This document shows, in pieces, positions 1-5,477 of a stretch of DNA of 9,114 bases. The translations under genes and the position numbers were made by a program. The DNA lies in contig JAGMDE010000084.1 in NCBI GenBank assembly GCA_023128855.1, positions 1 through 9,114 of the forward strand. Direction: 5' to 3'. This DNA is from Thermoplasmatales archaeon (GTDB lineage Archaea; Thermoplasmatota; E2; DHVEG-1). The notes below the pieces were generated by a model. That model was not told the origin of the DNA, did not search any database, and saw only the letters and a list, made by a program, of their open reading frames with translations. Every line of letters starts with the position of its first letter. Within the stretch, counting starts at the first letter, position 1.

Positions 1-1217
1 TAATATTTTATTTCAGGAGCATAAATAAGAGTTGAATCTGAATTAACACCAGGAATTACCTTGTCAAGTTGTTCTAATCCCTCGATAACATTAGTAACAA
101 TTCGATGCGGCATAGCCATAGAAATATCCCCGGGTGTTGCATTTTTAAGCGTGGGTTTCACATAAGATTTTTGGATTCTTGTTTCTGTTGACCGTCTACC
201 ATTTCTTAGATCTTCAAGTCTCTGAATAATAGGCATTTTACCCCCAAGAGTAGTCGCAAGCTTAGCTATAGAAATGCCATACTCTGTAGTATTTTCTACA
301 GGCTCAGTAAGCTCCACTCTTGTCAAAAGTGCAAAATTTGTATTTTCTGATTTATCCTTGTTGCTGGAATGACCATTAACCCCGATATAATCACCATAGT
401 CTTCCATTACAACAAAACCATTTGGACATGTACAAAAAGTTCTGACAAAATCATCATAGGTTCTTGAATTAATATGAAACTTTGGATCCCATGCCTTCTC
501 AGTAATACTGTCCATTACAACAGCAGGAACCTCAACTCGCACTCCAATATCAATAGGTGCATATCTGGTTTTAATTCCAAATTTTTTAGCTTCGGTAGCT
601 AACCAGTCACCACCAGATCTGCCTGGTGCTGCTAGGACAAATTTTGACGAAATTTTCTCTTCTTTATCTGTTTCAAGTTCAAAATTTTCATTAATTGAAA
701 TATTTTTTACATCGGTATTAAGTAAAATTTTTACACCTTTCTCAACAAGATCATTAGTTATAGATGTAATAACTGTTGGAAGCCTATCCGAACCAATATG
801 CCGCTGAGGAATAGGGATAAATTCTATACCATGGGAAGCTGCGCTCTTTTCTAGAAATTCAGATTCCTTACCATACATTTTATAGGGTGCTCCATGGCCT
901 AAAAAGATTTTATCAATCTTTAAAATAAGTTCATCAGCTTCTTCTTTTGAAACAAACTCTTCAAGATTTCCTCCTATGTCAGGCTTTAGGTTTAATTTAC
1001 CGTCGGATAATCCTCCTGCCCCGCCTAAACCACATAAGATGTTGCATGGTTTACATTTCATACATCTTGTAAAATTAGTGGCGGATGGACATATTCTTTC
1101 ATTGATATCCTTTCCTTTATCAATAATAGCAATTTTTAAAGAAGACTCATTAGCAAGTTCATAAGCTGCAAATAGACCCGCAGGTCCGGCACCAATTATA
1201 ACTACATCCCAATTCAA
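1..1217 (-). CDS. FAD-dependent dehydrogenase, COG2509 type (partial, C-terminus beyond left edge)
   Basis: About 405 codons are open to the left edge; the family usually runs to about 450-490 residues, so the C-terminal end is missing. The N-terminus is a Rossmann FAD-binding fold with GAGPAG at residues 9-14 and an acidic D33 at the end of the second strand. Residues 63-74 (GLGGAGGLSDGK) are the signature of COG2509, a family of predicted NAD(P)/FAD oxidoreductases with no settled substrate. Residues 52-62 carry four cysteines spaced C-X2-C-X2-C-X3-C, with another at C43. The visible end (DKVIPGVNSDSTLIYAPE) matches the conserved region before the family's last FAD-contacting segment. No ATG is in frame: the frame opens after a TAA at 1244-1242, and the best start is TTG at 1217, giving the usual start MNWDVVIIGAG; TTG at 1229 is the alternative. 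It lies 45 bases downstream of apt on the same strand, probably in one operon. Family confidence is high, cellular role unknown. Confidence 0.9.
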   Translation of the reverse strand, partial: MNWDVVIIGAGPAGLFAAYELANESSLKIAIIDKGKDINERICPSATNFTRCMKCKPCNILCGLGGAGGLSDGKLNLKPDIGGNLEEFVSKEEADELILKIDKIFLGHGAPYKMYGKESEFLEKSAASHGIEFIPIPQRHIGSDRLPTVITSITNDLVEKGVKILLNTDVKNISINENFELETDKEEKISSKFVLAAPGRSGGDWLATEAKKFGIKTRYAPIDIGVRVEVPAVVMDSITEKAWDPKFHINSRTYDDFVRTFCTCPNGFVVMEDYGDYIGVNGHSSNKDKSENTNFALLTRVELTEPVENTTEYGISIAKLATTLGGKMPIIQRLEDLRNGRRSTETRIQKSYVKPTLKNATPGDISMAMPHRIVTNVIEGLEQLDKVIPGVNSDSTLIYAPEIKY

Positions 1218-1221
1218 GCAA

Positions 1222-1266
1222 TTACACAAATAAGAATTTCTTTAAAAACATTGTGAAGAAATTCAT
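1222..1266 (-). other. possible 14-codon coupling ORF between apt and the FAD gene
   Basis: An ATG at 1266 overlaps the apt stop codon as ATGA and sits just after a GGAGA stretch. It opens a 14-codon frame ending with TAA at 1224-1222, four bases before the TTG proposed as start of the FAD-dependent dehydrogenase. The encoded peptide (MNFFTMFLKKFLFV) resembles nothing I know. It may only hand ribosomes from apt to the weak TTG start, or it may be the true start of the FAD gene separated by a frameshift. It may also be chance. Confidence 0.25.
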
Positions 1267-1790
1267 TCTCCTTCGAATTCTACTATTGAATATATGTTTT
1301 CTCCTTTCAGTTTATCTCTTCCTTTTAGATCCACAAGCTCCACAATGAATGCACATTCTACTAGTTTCCCTCCAAGTTTTTTAATAAGATTTCTAGCAGC
1401 AGCCATTGTACCACCTGTTGCAAGCAAATCGTCGACAATTAAAACTCTGTCTCCCTTACTAATGGCGTCTTTATGAATTTCAATTTTATCTGTACCATAT
1501 TCCAAAGCGTATTCTTCAGAAACGGTTTCTGCAGGTAGTTTCCCTGGTTTTCTTACTATTACAAAGCCACACCCCAGTAAGTATGCAAGCGGCGCTCCAA
1601 AAATAAAACCACGCGACTCTATACCTACAACTTTGTCAATTTTTTTATCAGCATACCTTTTATGTAAAAGGTCGATGGTTTCCTTGAATCCATCAGGATC
1701 TTTAATCAGTGTTGTAACATCTTTGAACATAATGCCCTTCTTAGGCCAATGCGGAACAGTTCTAATTTTTGATTTAATCGATTCTGTCAT
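1263..1790 (-). CDS. apt: adenine phosphoribosyltransferase
   Basis: A 175-residue protein of full family length. It should transfer the phosphoribosyl group of PRPP to adenine, giving AMP and pyrophosphate in the cytoplasm. The PRPP-binding motif is at residues 115-128 (RVLIVDDLLATGGT, with D120/D121 and the TGGT loop). The N-terminal FKDVTTLI (22-29), VGIESRGFIFG (55-65) and VRKPGKLP (79-86) segments are the conserved blocks of the bacterial/eukaryotic APRT family, COG0503, rather than of the more diverged archaeal PRTase groups. The ATG at 1790 follows AGGTGAG at a short spacing. The gene is divergent from mtnP, which produces adenine, and precedes the FAD-dehydrogenase gene in the same direction. 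Adenine specificity is inferred from the close family match and this context. Confidence 0.95.
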   Translation of the reverse strand: MTESIKSKIRTVPHWPKKGIMFKDVTTLIKDPDGFKETIDLLHKRYADKKIDKVVGIESRGFIFGAPLAYLLGCGFVIVRKPGKLPAETVSEEYALEYGTDKIEIHKDAISKGDRVLIVDDLLATGGTMAAARNLIKKLGGKLVECAFIVELVDLKGRDKLKGENIYSIVEFEGE

Positions 1791-1793
1791 TTT

Positions 1794-1800
1794 CTCACCT
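1794..1800 (-). promoter_or_regulatory. ribosome-binding site of apt
   Basis: The minus strand reads AGGTGAG three bases before the ATG at 1790, matching the 3' end of archaeal 16S rRNA. The spacing is shorter than usual but supports this start over any internal one. Confidence 0.6.
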
Positions 1801-1861
1801 ACAAATAAGCATTAAATTGGAAAGCAAAAAGCTTTTTTAGTTGTTTCTATTCGCAGAGATT
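1801..1861. promoter_or_regulatory. divergent apt/mtnP control region with 12-bp palindrome
   Basis: This gap must hold both promoters. It contains a perfect 12-bp palindrome, AAAAAGCTTTTT, at 1826-1837. Read toward mtnP, the T-rich segment 1831-1839 lies about 25-30 bases before the ATG at 1862, as expected for a TATA box of a leaderless archaeal transcript; no clear Shine-Dalgarno site precedes that ATG. Read toward apt, the same A/T block or the ATTAAATT at 1811-1818 could serve. The palindrome could be the shared core element or a regulator site. Assignments are by position only. Confidence 0.45.
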
Positions 1862-2719
1862 ATGTCAGTAAAGATTGGTATTATTGGGGGAAGCGGACTT
1901 TACAAAATGGGCATACTTGAGGATACTGAAGAAATAGATGTAAAAACTCCTTTTGGAAAACCATCAGACAAAATTACAATAGGAAAAATTAGCGGTGTAG
2001 AAGTTGCTTTTTTACCAAGACACGGTAAAGGTCATGCAATTGCACCTCACAAGGTAAACTATAGGGCGAACGTATTTGCAATGAAAGAATGTGGTGTAGA
2101 ATATCTAGTTTCTTTGGCAGCTGTGGGAAGTCTAAAAAAAGAATTAAAACCATGTGATTTTGTAATAGCAGATCAATTAGTTGATAGAACTGCTAAAAGA
2201 ATTTCGACCTTTTTTGAAGATGGAATTGTAGCCCATGTAGGTTTTGCAGATCCATTTTGTAAAACTCTTTCAGATCTTGCATTTAAAACCACAAAAGAAG
2301 TAGGTGTTGATGTTCATCGTGGAACGTACGTTTGTATGGAAGGACCACAATTTTCTACAAGAGCTGAATCAAATCTCTACCGTAGTTGGGGCCTCGATGT
2401 AATAGGAATGACACTTGCACCAGAGGCTAAACTTGCAAGAGAGGCAGAGATGTGTTTATGTGGAATTCTTACTGTTACCGACTATGATTGTTGGTATGAA
2501 GGGGAAGAGGACGTTAGTGTTAGTAATGTTGTAGAAAATCTGAAAAAGAATGACAAAAACATGGCAAACACCATTAAGAAGTTAGTTCCAAAAATAAATT
2601 ACAAAAGAACCTGTGAATGTCCAAAAGCTTTAGAATATGCAGTGATTACTTCATCTGAACTAATTAAGAAAAATGGTAATCCGCAAGCAAACAGAGTTTT
2701 GTTAAAAAAATACTTGTAA
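1862..2719 (+). CDS. mtnP: S-methyl-5'-thioadenosine phosphorylase (MTAP/PNP family)
   Basis: A 285-residue protein of the trimeric purine nucleoside phosphorylase family (COG0005). It should split 5'-methylthioadenosine with phosphate into adenine and 5-methylthioribose-1-phosphate, clearing the by-product of polyamine and related S-adenosylmethionine-using reactions. Visible sites are the N-terminal IGGSGLY with G10-S11-G12, R53-H54-G55 for phosphate, MEGPQFSTRAES (159-170), IGMT (181-184) and TDYDCW (206-211). D207 and D209 correspond to the adenine-recognising aspartates of MTAP, which argues for 6-amino purines rather than guanosine/inosine. A CEC motif (251-253) matches the Cys-X-Cys described in Sulfolobus MTAPII and Pyrococcus PNP. 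The ATG at 1862 gives the standard N-terminus MSVKIGIIGGSG; a TTG 21 bases earlier would add seven unconserved residues. It is divergent from apt, which uses its product adenine. Confidence 0.93.
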   Translation: MSVKIGIIGGSGLYKMGILEDTEEIDVKTPFGKPSDKITIGKISGVEVAFLPRHGKGHAIAPHKVNYRANVFAMKECGVEYLVSLAAVGSLKKELKPCDFVIADQLVDRTAKRISTFFEDGIVAHVGFADPFCKTLSDLAFKTTKEVGVDVHRGTYVCMEGPQFSTRAESNLYRSWGLDVIGMTLAPEAKLAREAEMCLCGILTVTDYDCWYEGEEDVSVSNVVENLKKNDKNMANTIKKLVPKINYKRTCECPKALEYAVITSSELIKKNGNPQANRVLLKKYL

Positions 2720-2745
2720 TTGAAAAAACCAAGTAAATTTTTAAT
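2711..2745 (+). terminator. probable terminator after mtnP
   Basis: A 6-bp inverted repeat (TACTTG at 2711-2716, CAAGTA at 2730-2735) spans the mtnP stop codon and is followed by AATTTTTAATT. Archaeal termination depends mainly on T-runs; the stem is weak, so this is a modest call. Confidence 0.4.
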
Positions 2746-2756
2746 TGGAATTAGGG

Positions 2757-2776
2757 TGAAAAAAAGATAAAGACAA
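2757..2776 (-). terminator. T-rich terminator after the small membrane-protein gene
   Basis: Directly after the TAG stop at 2777 the minus strand reads a T-rich stretch with seven consecutive T at 2765-2759. Oligo-T downstream of a gene is the usual archaeal termination signal, and the position between two convergent units fits. Confidence 0.45.
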
Positions 2777-3004
2777 CTATAGAAAATATGATAATATACA
2801 AATACCCAAAATCACAAAAATACAAAAAGCAAAAAAATCAAATGTAACAGCTATTCGAAAGAATGAAGGATTTTTTTCTTTATTTACACGAATTAAGTAA
2901 GGTCCAAGTGTTTCTCCAGTTTTTAAGCCTTTTATTCCTAAATAAAGCCACAAAAGAGAAAATAACAAAGAAAATATTCCAGATGCATAAAATAAATCTT
3001 TCAT
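2777..3004 (-). CDS. small two-segment membrane protein, unknown function
   Basis: I do not recognise this 75-residue protein. It has two hydrophobic segments, about residues 5-26 and 50-74, joined by a polar loop with a KGLKTGETLGPYLIRVNKEKNPSFF-like character (several Lys/Arg, one Gly-Pro). The positive loop suggests both ends lie outside and the loop in the cytoplasm. The ATG at 3004 follows GGTGA (3015-3011) at six bases, which supports it as a real gene and fixes the start. It ends in TAG. It lies 61 bases downstream of another small membrane-protein gene on the same strand and converges with mtnP. The overlapping plus-strand frame is judged a shadow. Confidence 0.6.
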   Translation of the reverse strand: MKDLFYASGIFSLLFSLLWLYLGIKGLKTGETLGPYLIRVNKEKNPSFFRIAVTFDFFAFCIFVILGICILSYFL

Positions 3005-3010
3005 CCCATT

Positions 3011-3027
3011 TCACCAACAATATTGTT
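3011..3027 (-). promoter_or_regulatory. ribosome-binding site and adjoining 12-bp palindrome before the 75-residue membrane gene
   Basis: GGTGA (minus strand, 3015-3011) precedes the ATG at 3004 by six bases. Immediately upstream is a perfect palindrome, AACAATATTGTT (3016-3027), inside an A/T-rich 61-base gap. The palindrome could be an operator or could occlude the ribosome site as a hairpin; no direct evidence separates these or chance in A+T-rich DNA. Confidence 0.35.
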
Positions 3028-3065
3028 ATGTTATGTTTTGTTATTAACATTTATGTAAAGGATTT

Positions 3066-3269
3066 CTATTTTTTCTTCATATTTCTATATGAAAAAACAA
3101 ACAGCAATAGCCATATTACTCCTGAGAATACATCAGCAATAAAAGAACTCCAATATCTCATTGTAAAAAATGTTCCTGCTAGAATAAACAATCCAATTGT
3201 TGTAAGACTTGCAGTGTAAAGATTGAGAATTGTTTTTCCTCGCCAAGTGTCTATTAGTTGTGGTAACAA
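3066..3269 (-). CDS. small PQ-loop/SemiSWEET-like membrane protein, start uncertain
   Basis: From TTG at 3269 this gives 67 residues, but the frame is open back to 3314 and the extra 15 codons (QDYVIATVSLLFGFI) complete a first membrane segment, so the true protein is probably about 82-84 residues. With them the layout is three membrane segments: VIATVSLLFGFILLPQLIDTW, then YTASLTTIGLFILAGTFF, then FIADVFSGVIWLLLFVF, ending in a basic RNMKKK tail. The LPQ-L-DTWRGK pattern at the end of segment 1 and the three-segment layout recall the PQ-loop/SemiSWEET half-transporters, but the match is by eye and remote. No ATG, GTG or TTG starts the extended frame; just before it lie ATG (3320) and an in-frame TAG (3317-3315). 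It may form a transcription unit with the next small membrane gene. Confidence 0.5.
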   Translation of the reverse strand: MLPQLIDTWRGKTILNLYTASLTTIGLFILAGTFFTMRYWSSFIADVFSGVIWLLLFVFSYRNMKKK

Positions 3270-3340
3270 TATGAAACCAAATAGTAAACTGACTGTTGCT
3301 ATTACATAATCTTGCTACATGTATCCGCCAGGAACCACAT

Positions 3341-3370
3341 ATTATAAATAAACCTTATGCATCAGGAGTG
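3341..3370 (+). promoter_or_regulatory. hypE upstream region: TATA-like box and ribosome-binding site
   Basis: TATAAATA at 3343-3350 is a good archaeal TATA match, and AGGAGTG at 3364-3370 is a strong Shine-Dalgarno site five bases before the hypE ATG. The two are so close that a transcript from this box would start near 3370 and lose the ribosome site, so the active box may lie further upstream. On the minus strand the same A/T block is placed about 25 bases before the ATG at 3320, so it may instead serve the small membrane gene. Confidence 0.45.
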
Positions 3371-3375
3371 CCGCA

Positions 3376-4428
3376 ATGGCTGAAAGAGTAACGCTTGCAC
3401 AAGGTGCAGGCGGAGAAATGATGGACAAACTCATCAAAGAGAAGATTTTGAAATATTTTGTAAAAGAATCAAATGCAGAAATTCCACTTTCAATGCTTGA
3501 TGATTCAGCTGTTATCGATGATATTGTTTTTTCAACTGATTCTCATACTGTAAGTCCAATTATCTTCCCGGGTGGAGATCTCGGTTCTCTTGCTGTAGCA
3601 GGGACAATTAATGATGTGTCTGTAATGGGTGCAAAACCAATTGCACTTTCAGCAGGTTTTATTGTTGAAGAAGGTTTATCTGCTGAAACTTTTGAAACTA
3701 TTGTTAAAAGTATGAGTATAGTAGCAAATGATGCAGGCGTTCCGATTATCACTGGTGATACAAAAGTTGTTGAAAAAGGTGCAATACAAGAGTTTATGAT
3801 CAATACAAGCGGGATTGGTAAAAGAACTCCTCTTCTTGATAAAAACATTAAGATTGTAAAAAAATACCGCAGCTTCAATCAAAGATGGCTACTTGACTCA
3901 AATCTAAAAAAAGGTGATAAAATCATTCTTTCTGGAAATATCGGTGAGCATGGTATAGCTTTAATGTCATTTAGAGAAGGTTATGGTTTTGAAACTGAAA
4001 TAAAATCTGATATTGCTCCAATAAATGGTTTGATGGAAAAAGTATTATCAATTGGCGGAATAGTTGCTGCAAAGGATCCAACACGAGGAGGACTTGCAAA
4101 TACTGTAAATGAGTTTAGTGAGAAATCAAACGTTGGAATAATACTTGAAGAAGACAATATTCCAATTCCAAAAGGCGTTAGATCTGCATGTGATATGCTT
4201 GGAATTGATCCTTTAGAAATTGGTAATGAAGGAAAGGTTATAATTGGCGTTGTCAAAGAGAAAGCAGACGATGTTCTAACTGAAATTAAAAAACATCCTC
4301 TTGGTAAAAATGCAGTTATTATTGGAGAGGCAACAGACAAAGTTGAAGGAGTAGTTCTTAAAACAACAGTCGGGGGAAAAAGAAATCTTCACAAACCAAT
4401 TGGGGATCCTGTTCCGAGAATATGTTAA
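3376..4428 (+). CDS. hypE: hydrogenase maturation protein HypE (carbamoyl dehydratase)
   Basis: A 350-residue AIR-synthase-family protein. HypE receives a carbamoyl group from HypF on its C-terminal cysteine and dehydrates it with ATP to a thiocyanate, the source of the two CN ligands of the NiFe-hydrogenase iron; it acts in the cytoplasm with HypF, HypC and HypD. The terminal PRIC (347-350) is the hallmark, with C350 as the acceptor. Other marks are QGAGGEMM (9-16), the ATP/metal-binding DDSAVIDD and FSTDSH region (42-57), KDPTRGGL (233-240) and GNEGK (283-287). The segment around residues 149-178 is longer than I expect from the E. coli protein. The ATG at 3376 is fixed by AGGAGTG. It precedes the hydrogenase genes but is separated by 81 bases with a promoter, so it may be both co-expressed and independently expressed. 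Confidence 0.96.
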   Translation: MAERVTLAQGAGGEMMDKLIKEKILKYFVKESNAEIPLSMLDDSAVIDDIVFSTDSHTVSPIIFPGGDLGSLAVAGTINDVSVMGAKPIALSAGFIVEEGLSAETFETIVKSMSIVANDAGVPIITGDTKVVEKGAIQEFMINTSGIGKRTPLLDKNIKIVKKYRSFNQRWLLDSNLKKGDKIILSGNIGEHGIALMSFREGYGFETEIKSDIAPINGLMEKVLSIGGIVAAKDPTRGGLANTVNEFSEKSNVGIILEEDNIPIPKGVRSACDMLGIDPLEIGNEGKVIIGVVKEKADDVLTEIKKHPLGKNAVIIGEATDKVEGVVLKTTVGGKRNLHKPIGDPVPRIC

Positions 4429-4443
4429 TATTTACTATTAACA
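4423..4443. repeat. perfect 8-bp inverted repeat at the hypE stop codon
   Basis: TGTTAATA (4423-4430) and TATTAACA (4436-4443) are perfect complements around a 5-base loop, and the left arm contains the last Cys codon and the TAA stop of hypE. It has no G+C strength or following T-run to make a strong terminator, and lies just before the promoter of the hydrogenase operon, so it may be an operator or a weak transcript-end structure. Confidence 0.5.
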
Positions 4444-4450
4444 TAAATTA

Positions 4451-4500
4451 TTAAATAGTATATAGGATTACCAAAAACGGAACTTTATTGTTCGTGGAGG
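4451..4500 (+). promoter_or_regulatory. promoter and ribosome-binding site of the hydrogenase operon
   Basis: TTAAATAGTATATA at 4451-4464 is a strong archaeal TATA-box candidate; transcription would start about 25 bases later, near 4480-4490. This leaves a short leader with GGAGG at 4496-4500, nine bases before the ATG at 4510. The palindromic repeat at 4423-4443 lies directly upstream, where a regulator or BRE-adjacent factor could act. Confidence 0.6.
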
Positions 4501-4509
4501 CAACATTTT

Positions 4510-4944
4510 ATGGCTAAAGGGCTTACTAAAGCATTTAAAAAAGCTTTGTGGGTGTATCATTGTAACTCTGGTTCTTGTAACGGTTGTGATATCGAAATTA
4601 TTGCAGCCTTATGTCCACGATATGACGTTGAGCGTTTTGGTATAAAGCTGGTCGGTTCACCACGTCATGCTGATGTTCTTTTAGTCACAGGACCTGTAAC
4701 TAGACAAATGGCAGACAAAGTAAAACGTGTATATGAACAGATGCCAGATCCAAAGGTAGTGATCTGCGTTGGCAACTGTGGAAACACTGGTGATGTTTTT
4801 TATGAATCTTATAATTTAGTCGGACCAATTAATCAAGTCTTGCCAGTTGATGTTCATGTTGTTGGCTGTCCTCCTAGACCTGAGGCAATTATATTTGCGG
4901 TTGCAAAGGCTTGGACTAAACTTGAAACACTGGAGGGTAAATAA
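4510..4944 (+). CDS. group 4 [NiFe]-hydrogenase small subunit (EchC/MbhJ type)
   Basis: A 144-residue NuoB-like subunit that carries the single [4Fe-4S] cluster next to the NiFe site and passes electrons between the ferredoxin subunit and the large subunit. Cluster ligands are visible: C23 and C26 in GSCNGCDIEI, C90 in VGNCGNTGD and C120 in VGCPPRPEAI. The phrases CPRYDVERFGIKLVGSPRHAD (about 35-54) and LLVTGPVT (57-64) are typical of energy-converting hydrogenases rather than of respiratory complex I or of the large two-domain small subunits of group 1. No Tat or other signal peptide is present, so it is cytoplasmic-facing. It opens a four-gene operon with its own promoter and overlaps the next gene in TAATG. 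Ech versus Mbh/Ehb assignment is left open. Confidence 0.92.
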   Translation: MAKGLTKAFKKALWVYHCNSGSCNGCDIEIIAALCPRYDVERFGIKLVGSPRHADVLLVTGPVTRQMADKVKRVYEQMPDPKVVICVGNCGNTGDVFYESYNLVGPINQVLPVDVHVVGCPPRPEAIIFAVAKAWTKLETLEGK

Positions 4945-5477
4945 TGGCTGAAAAGAGACTCAATCCTGAAGAGCTTGTCAAATATTTCAAAGATGAGTTT
5001 AAAACAAATATCAAAAACATTCAAATTAAGAGACGAGCGGCAGGTAAAAAGAAAAATGAAACGGCAACAATATGGATGAAGATTGATAAAAGTGCGTTTA
5101 AAAAAGTAATCGAACATTTATGTAAATTACAATTCCCTCATCTGGGAGTTGCTTCTGGTAATGATCTTGGCAATACAATTGAGTTAATTTATCATTTTAC
5201 TTTAAACTCCGGAAAACGTATGGAAGAAATAAATCTTCATATTTCTGTTGAACTCCCAAAATCAAAACCTGAGATTGAAACAATCTGTGATTGGATTCCT
5301 GGTGCACTGATAACGGAACGTGAAAAAATGGAAATGCTTGGTGTAAAAATTATTGGCATTCCTGATGATCGAAAATGCTTTTTACCTGATGATTTCCCAG
5401 AGGATGTATATCCATGGCGAAGAGATGAAAAAGGTCTTGAAAAACTTTATAAAAACTTACATGAGGTGAAAAAATGA
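4944..5477 (+). CDS. hydrogenase 30-kDa (NuoC-like) subunit (EchD/MbhK type)
   Basis: A 177-residue protein of the complex I 30-kDa family, a structural subunit that packs against the large and small subunits in Ech, Mbh and complex I and binds no cofactor. The family signature is near the C-terminus: ALITEREKMEMLGVKIIGIP (121-140), then DDRKCFLPDDFPEDVYPWRRDE (141-162), equivalent to the E-R-E-x-x-D-x-x-G and D-x-R-x-x-L-P-x-D-W blocks. Residues 41-110 form the alternating strands of the N-terminal alpha/beta domain, preceded by a basic stretch (KRRAAGKKK, 29-37). The start overlaps the small-subunit stop (TAATG) and the stop overlaps the large-subunit start (ATGA), which indicates translational coupling and an equal-subunit complex. 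Confidence 0.88.
   Translation: MAEKRLNPEELVKYFKDEFKTNIKNIQIKRRAAGKKKNETATIWMKIDKSAFKKVIEHLCKLQFPHLGVASGNDLGNTIELIYHFTLNSGKRMEEINLHISVELPKSKPEIETICDWIPGALITEREKMEMLGVKIIGIPDDRKCFLPDDFPEDVYPWRRDEKGLEKLYKNLHEVKK

Noticed and set aside
976..1164. Plus-strand 62-codon frame opposite the FAD-dehydrogenase gene
   Set aside because: It is antisense to the conserved FAD-binding and cysteine region and shows no domain or ribosome site; it is a shadow.
1841..1861. A TTG start at 1841 giving mtnP seven extra residues
   Set aside because: The added residues (MFLFAEI) are not part of the family N-terminus, while ATG at 1862 gives the standard MSVKIGIIGGSG start and fits a leaderless promoter spacing.
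2863..3219. Plus-strand 118-codon frame across the two small membrane genes
   Set aside because: Low-complexity Phe/Leu/Lys-rich translation typical of the antisense of A+T-rich DNA. The minus-strand frames have better membrane topology, and one has a ribosome site.
3315..3317. Pyrrolysine encoded by TAG at codon 2 of the PQ-loop-like gene
   Set aside because: TAG serves as a plausible ordinary stop for three genes here (2777, 3066 and 7102), no Pyl genes are visible, and Pyl at position 2 of a tiny membrane protein has no known precedent. Kept only as one option in the finding.
3543..4340. Several 68-119 codon minus-strand frames inside hypE
   Set aside because: They are antisense shadows of a clearly conserved gene, with Ser/Ile/Phe-rich composition and no motifs.
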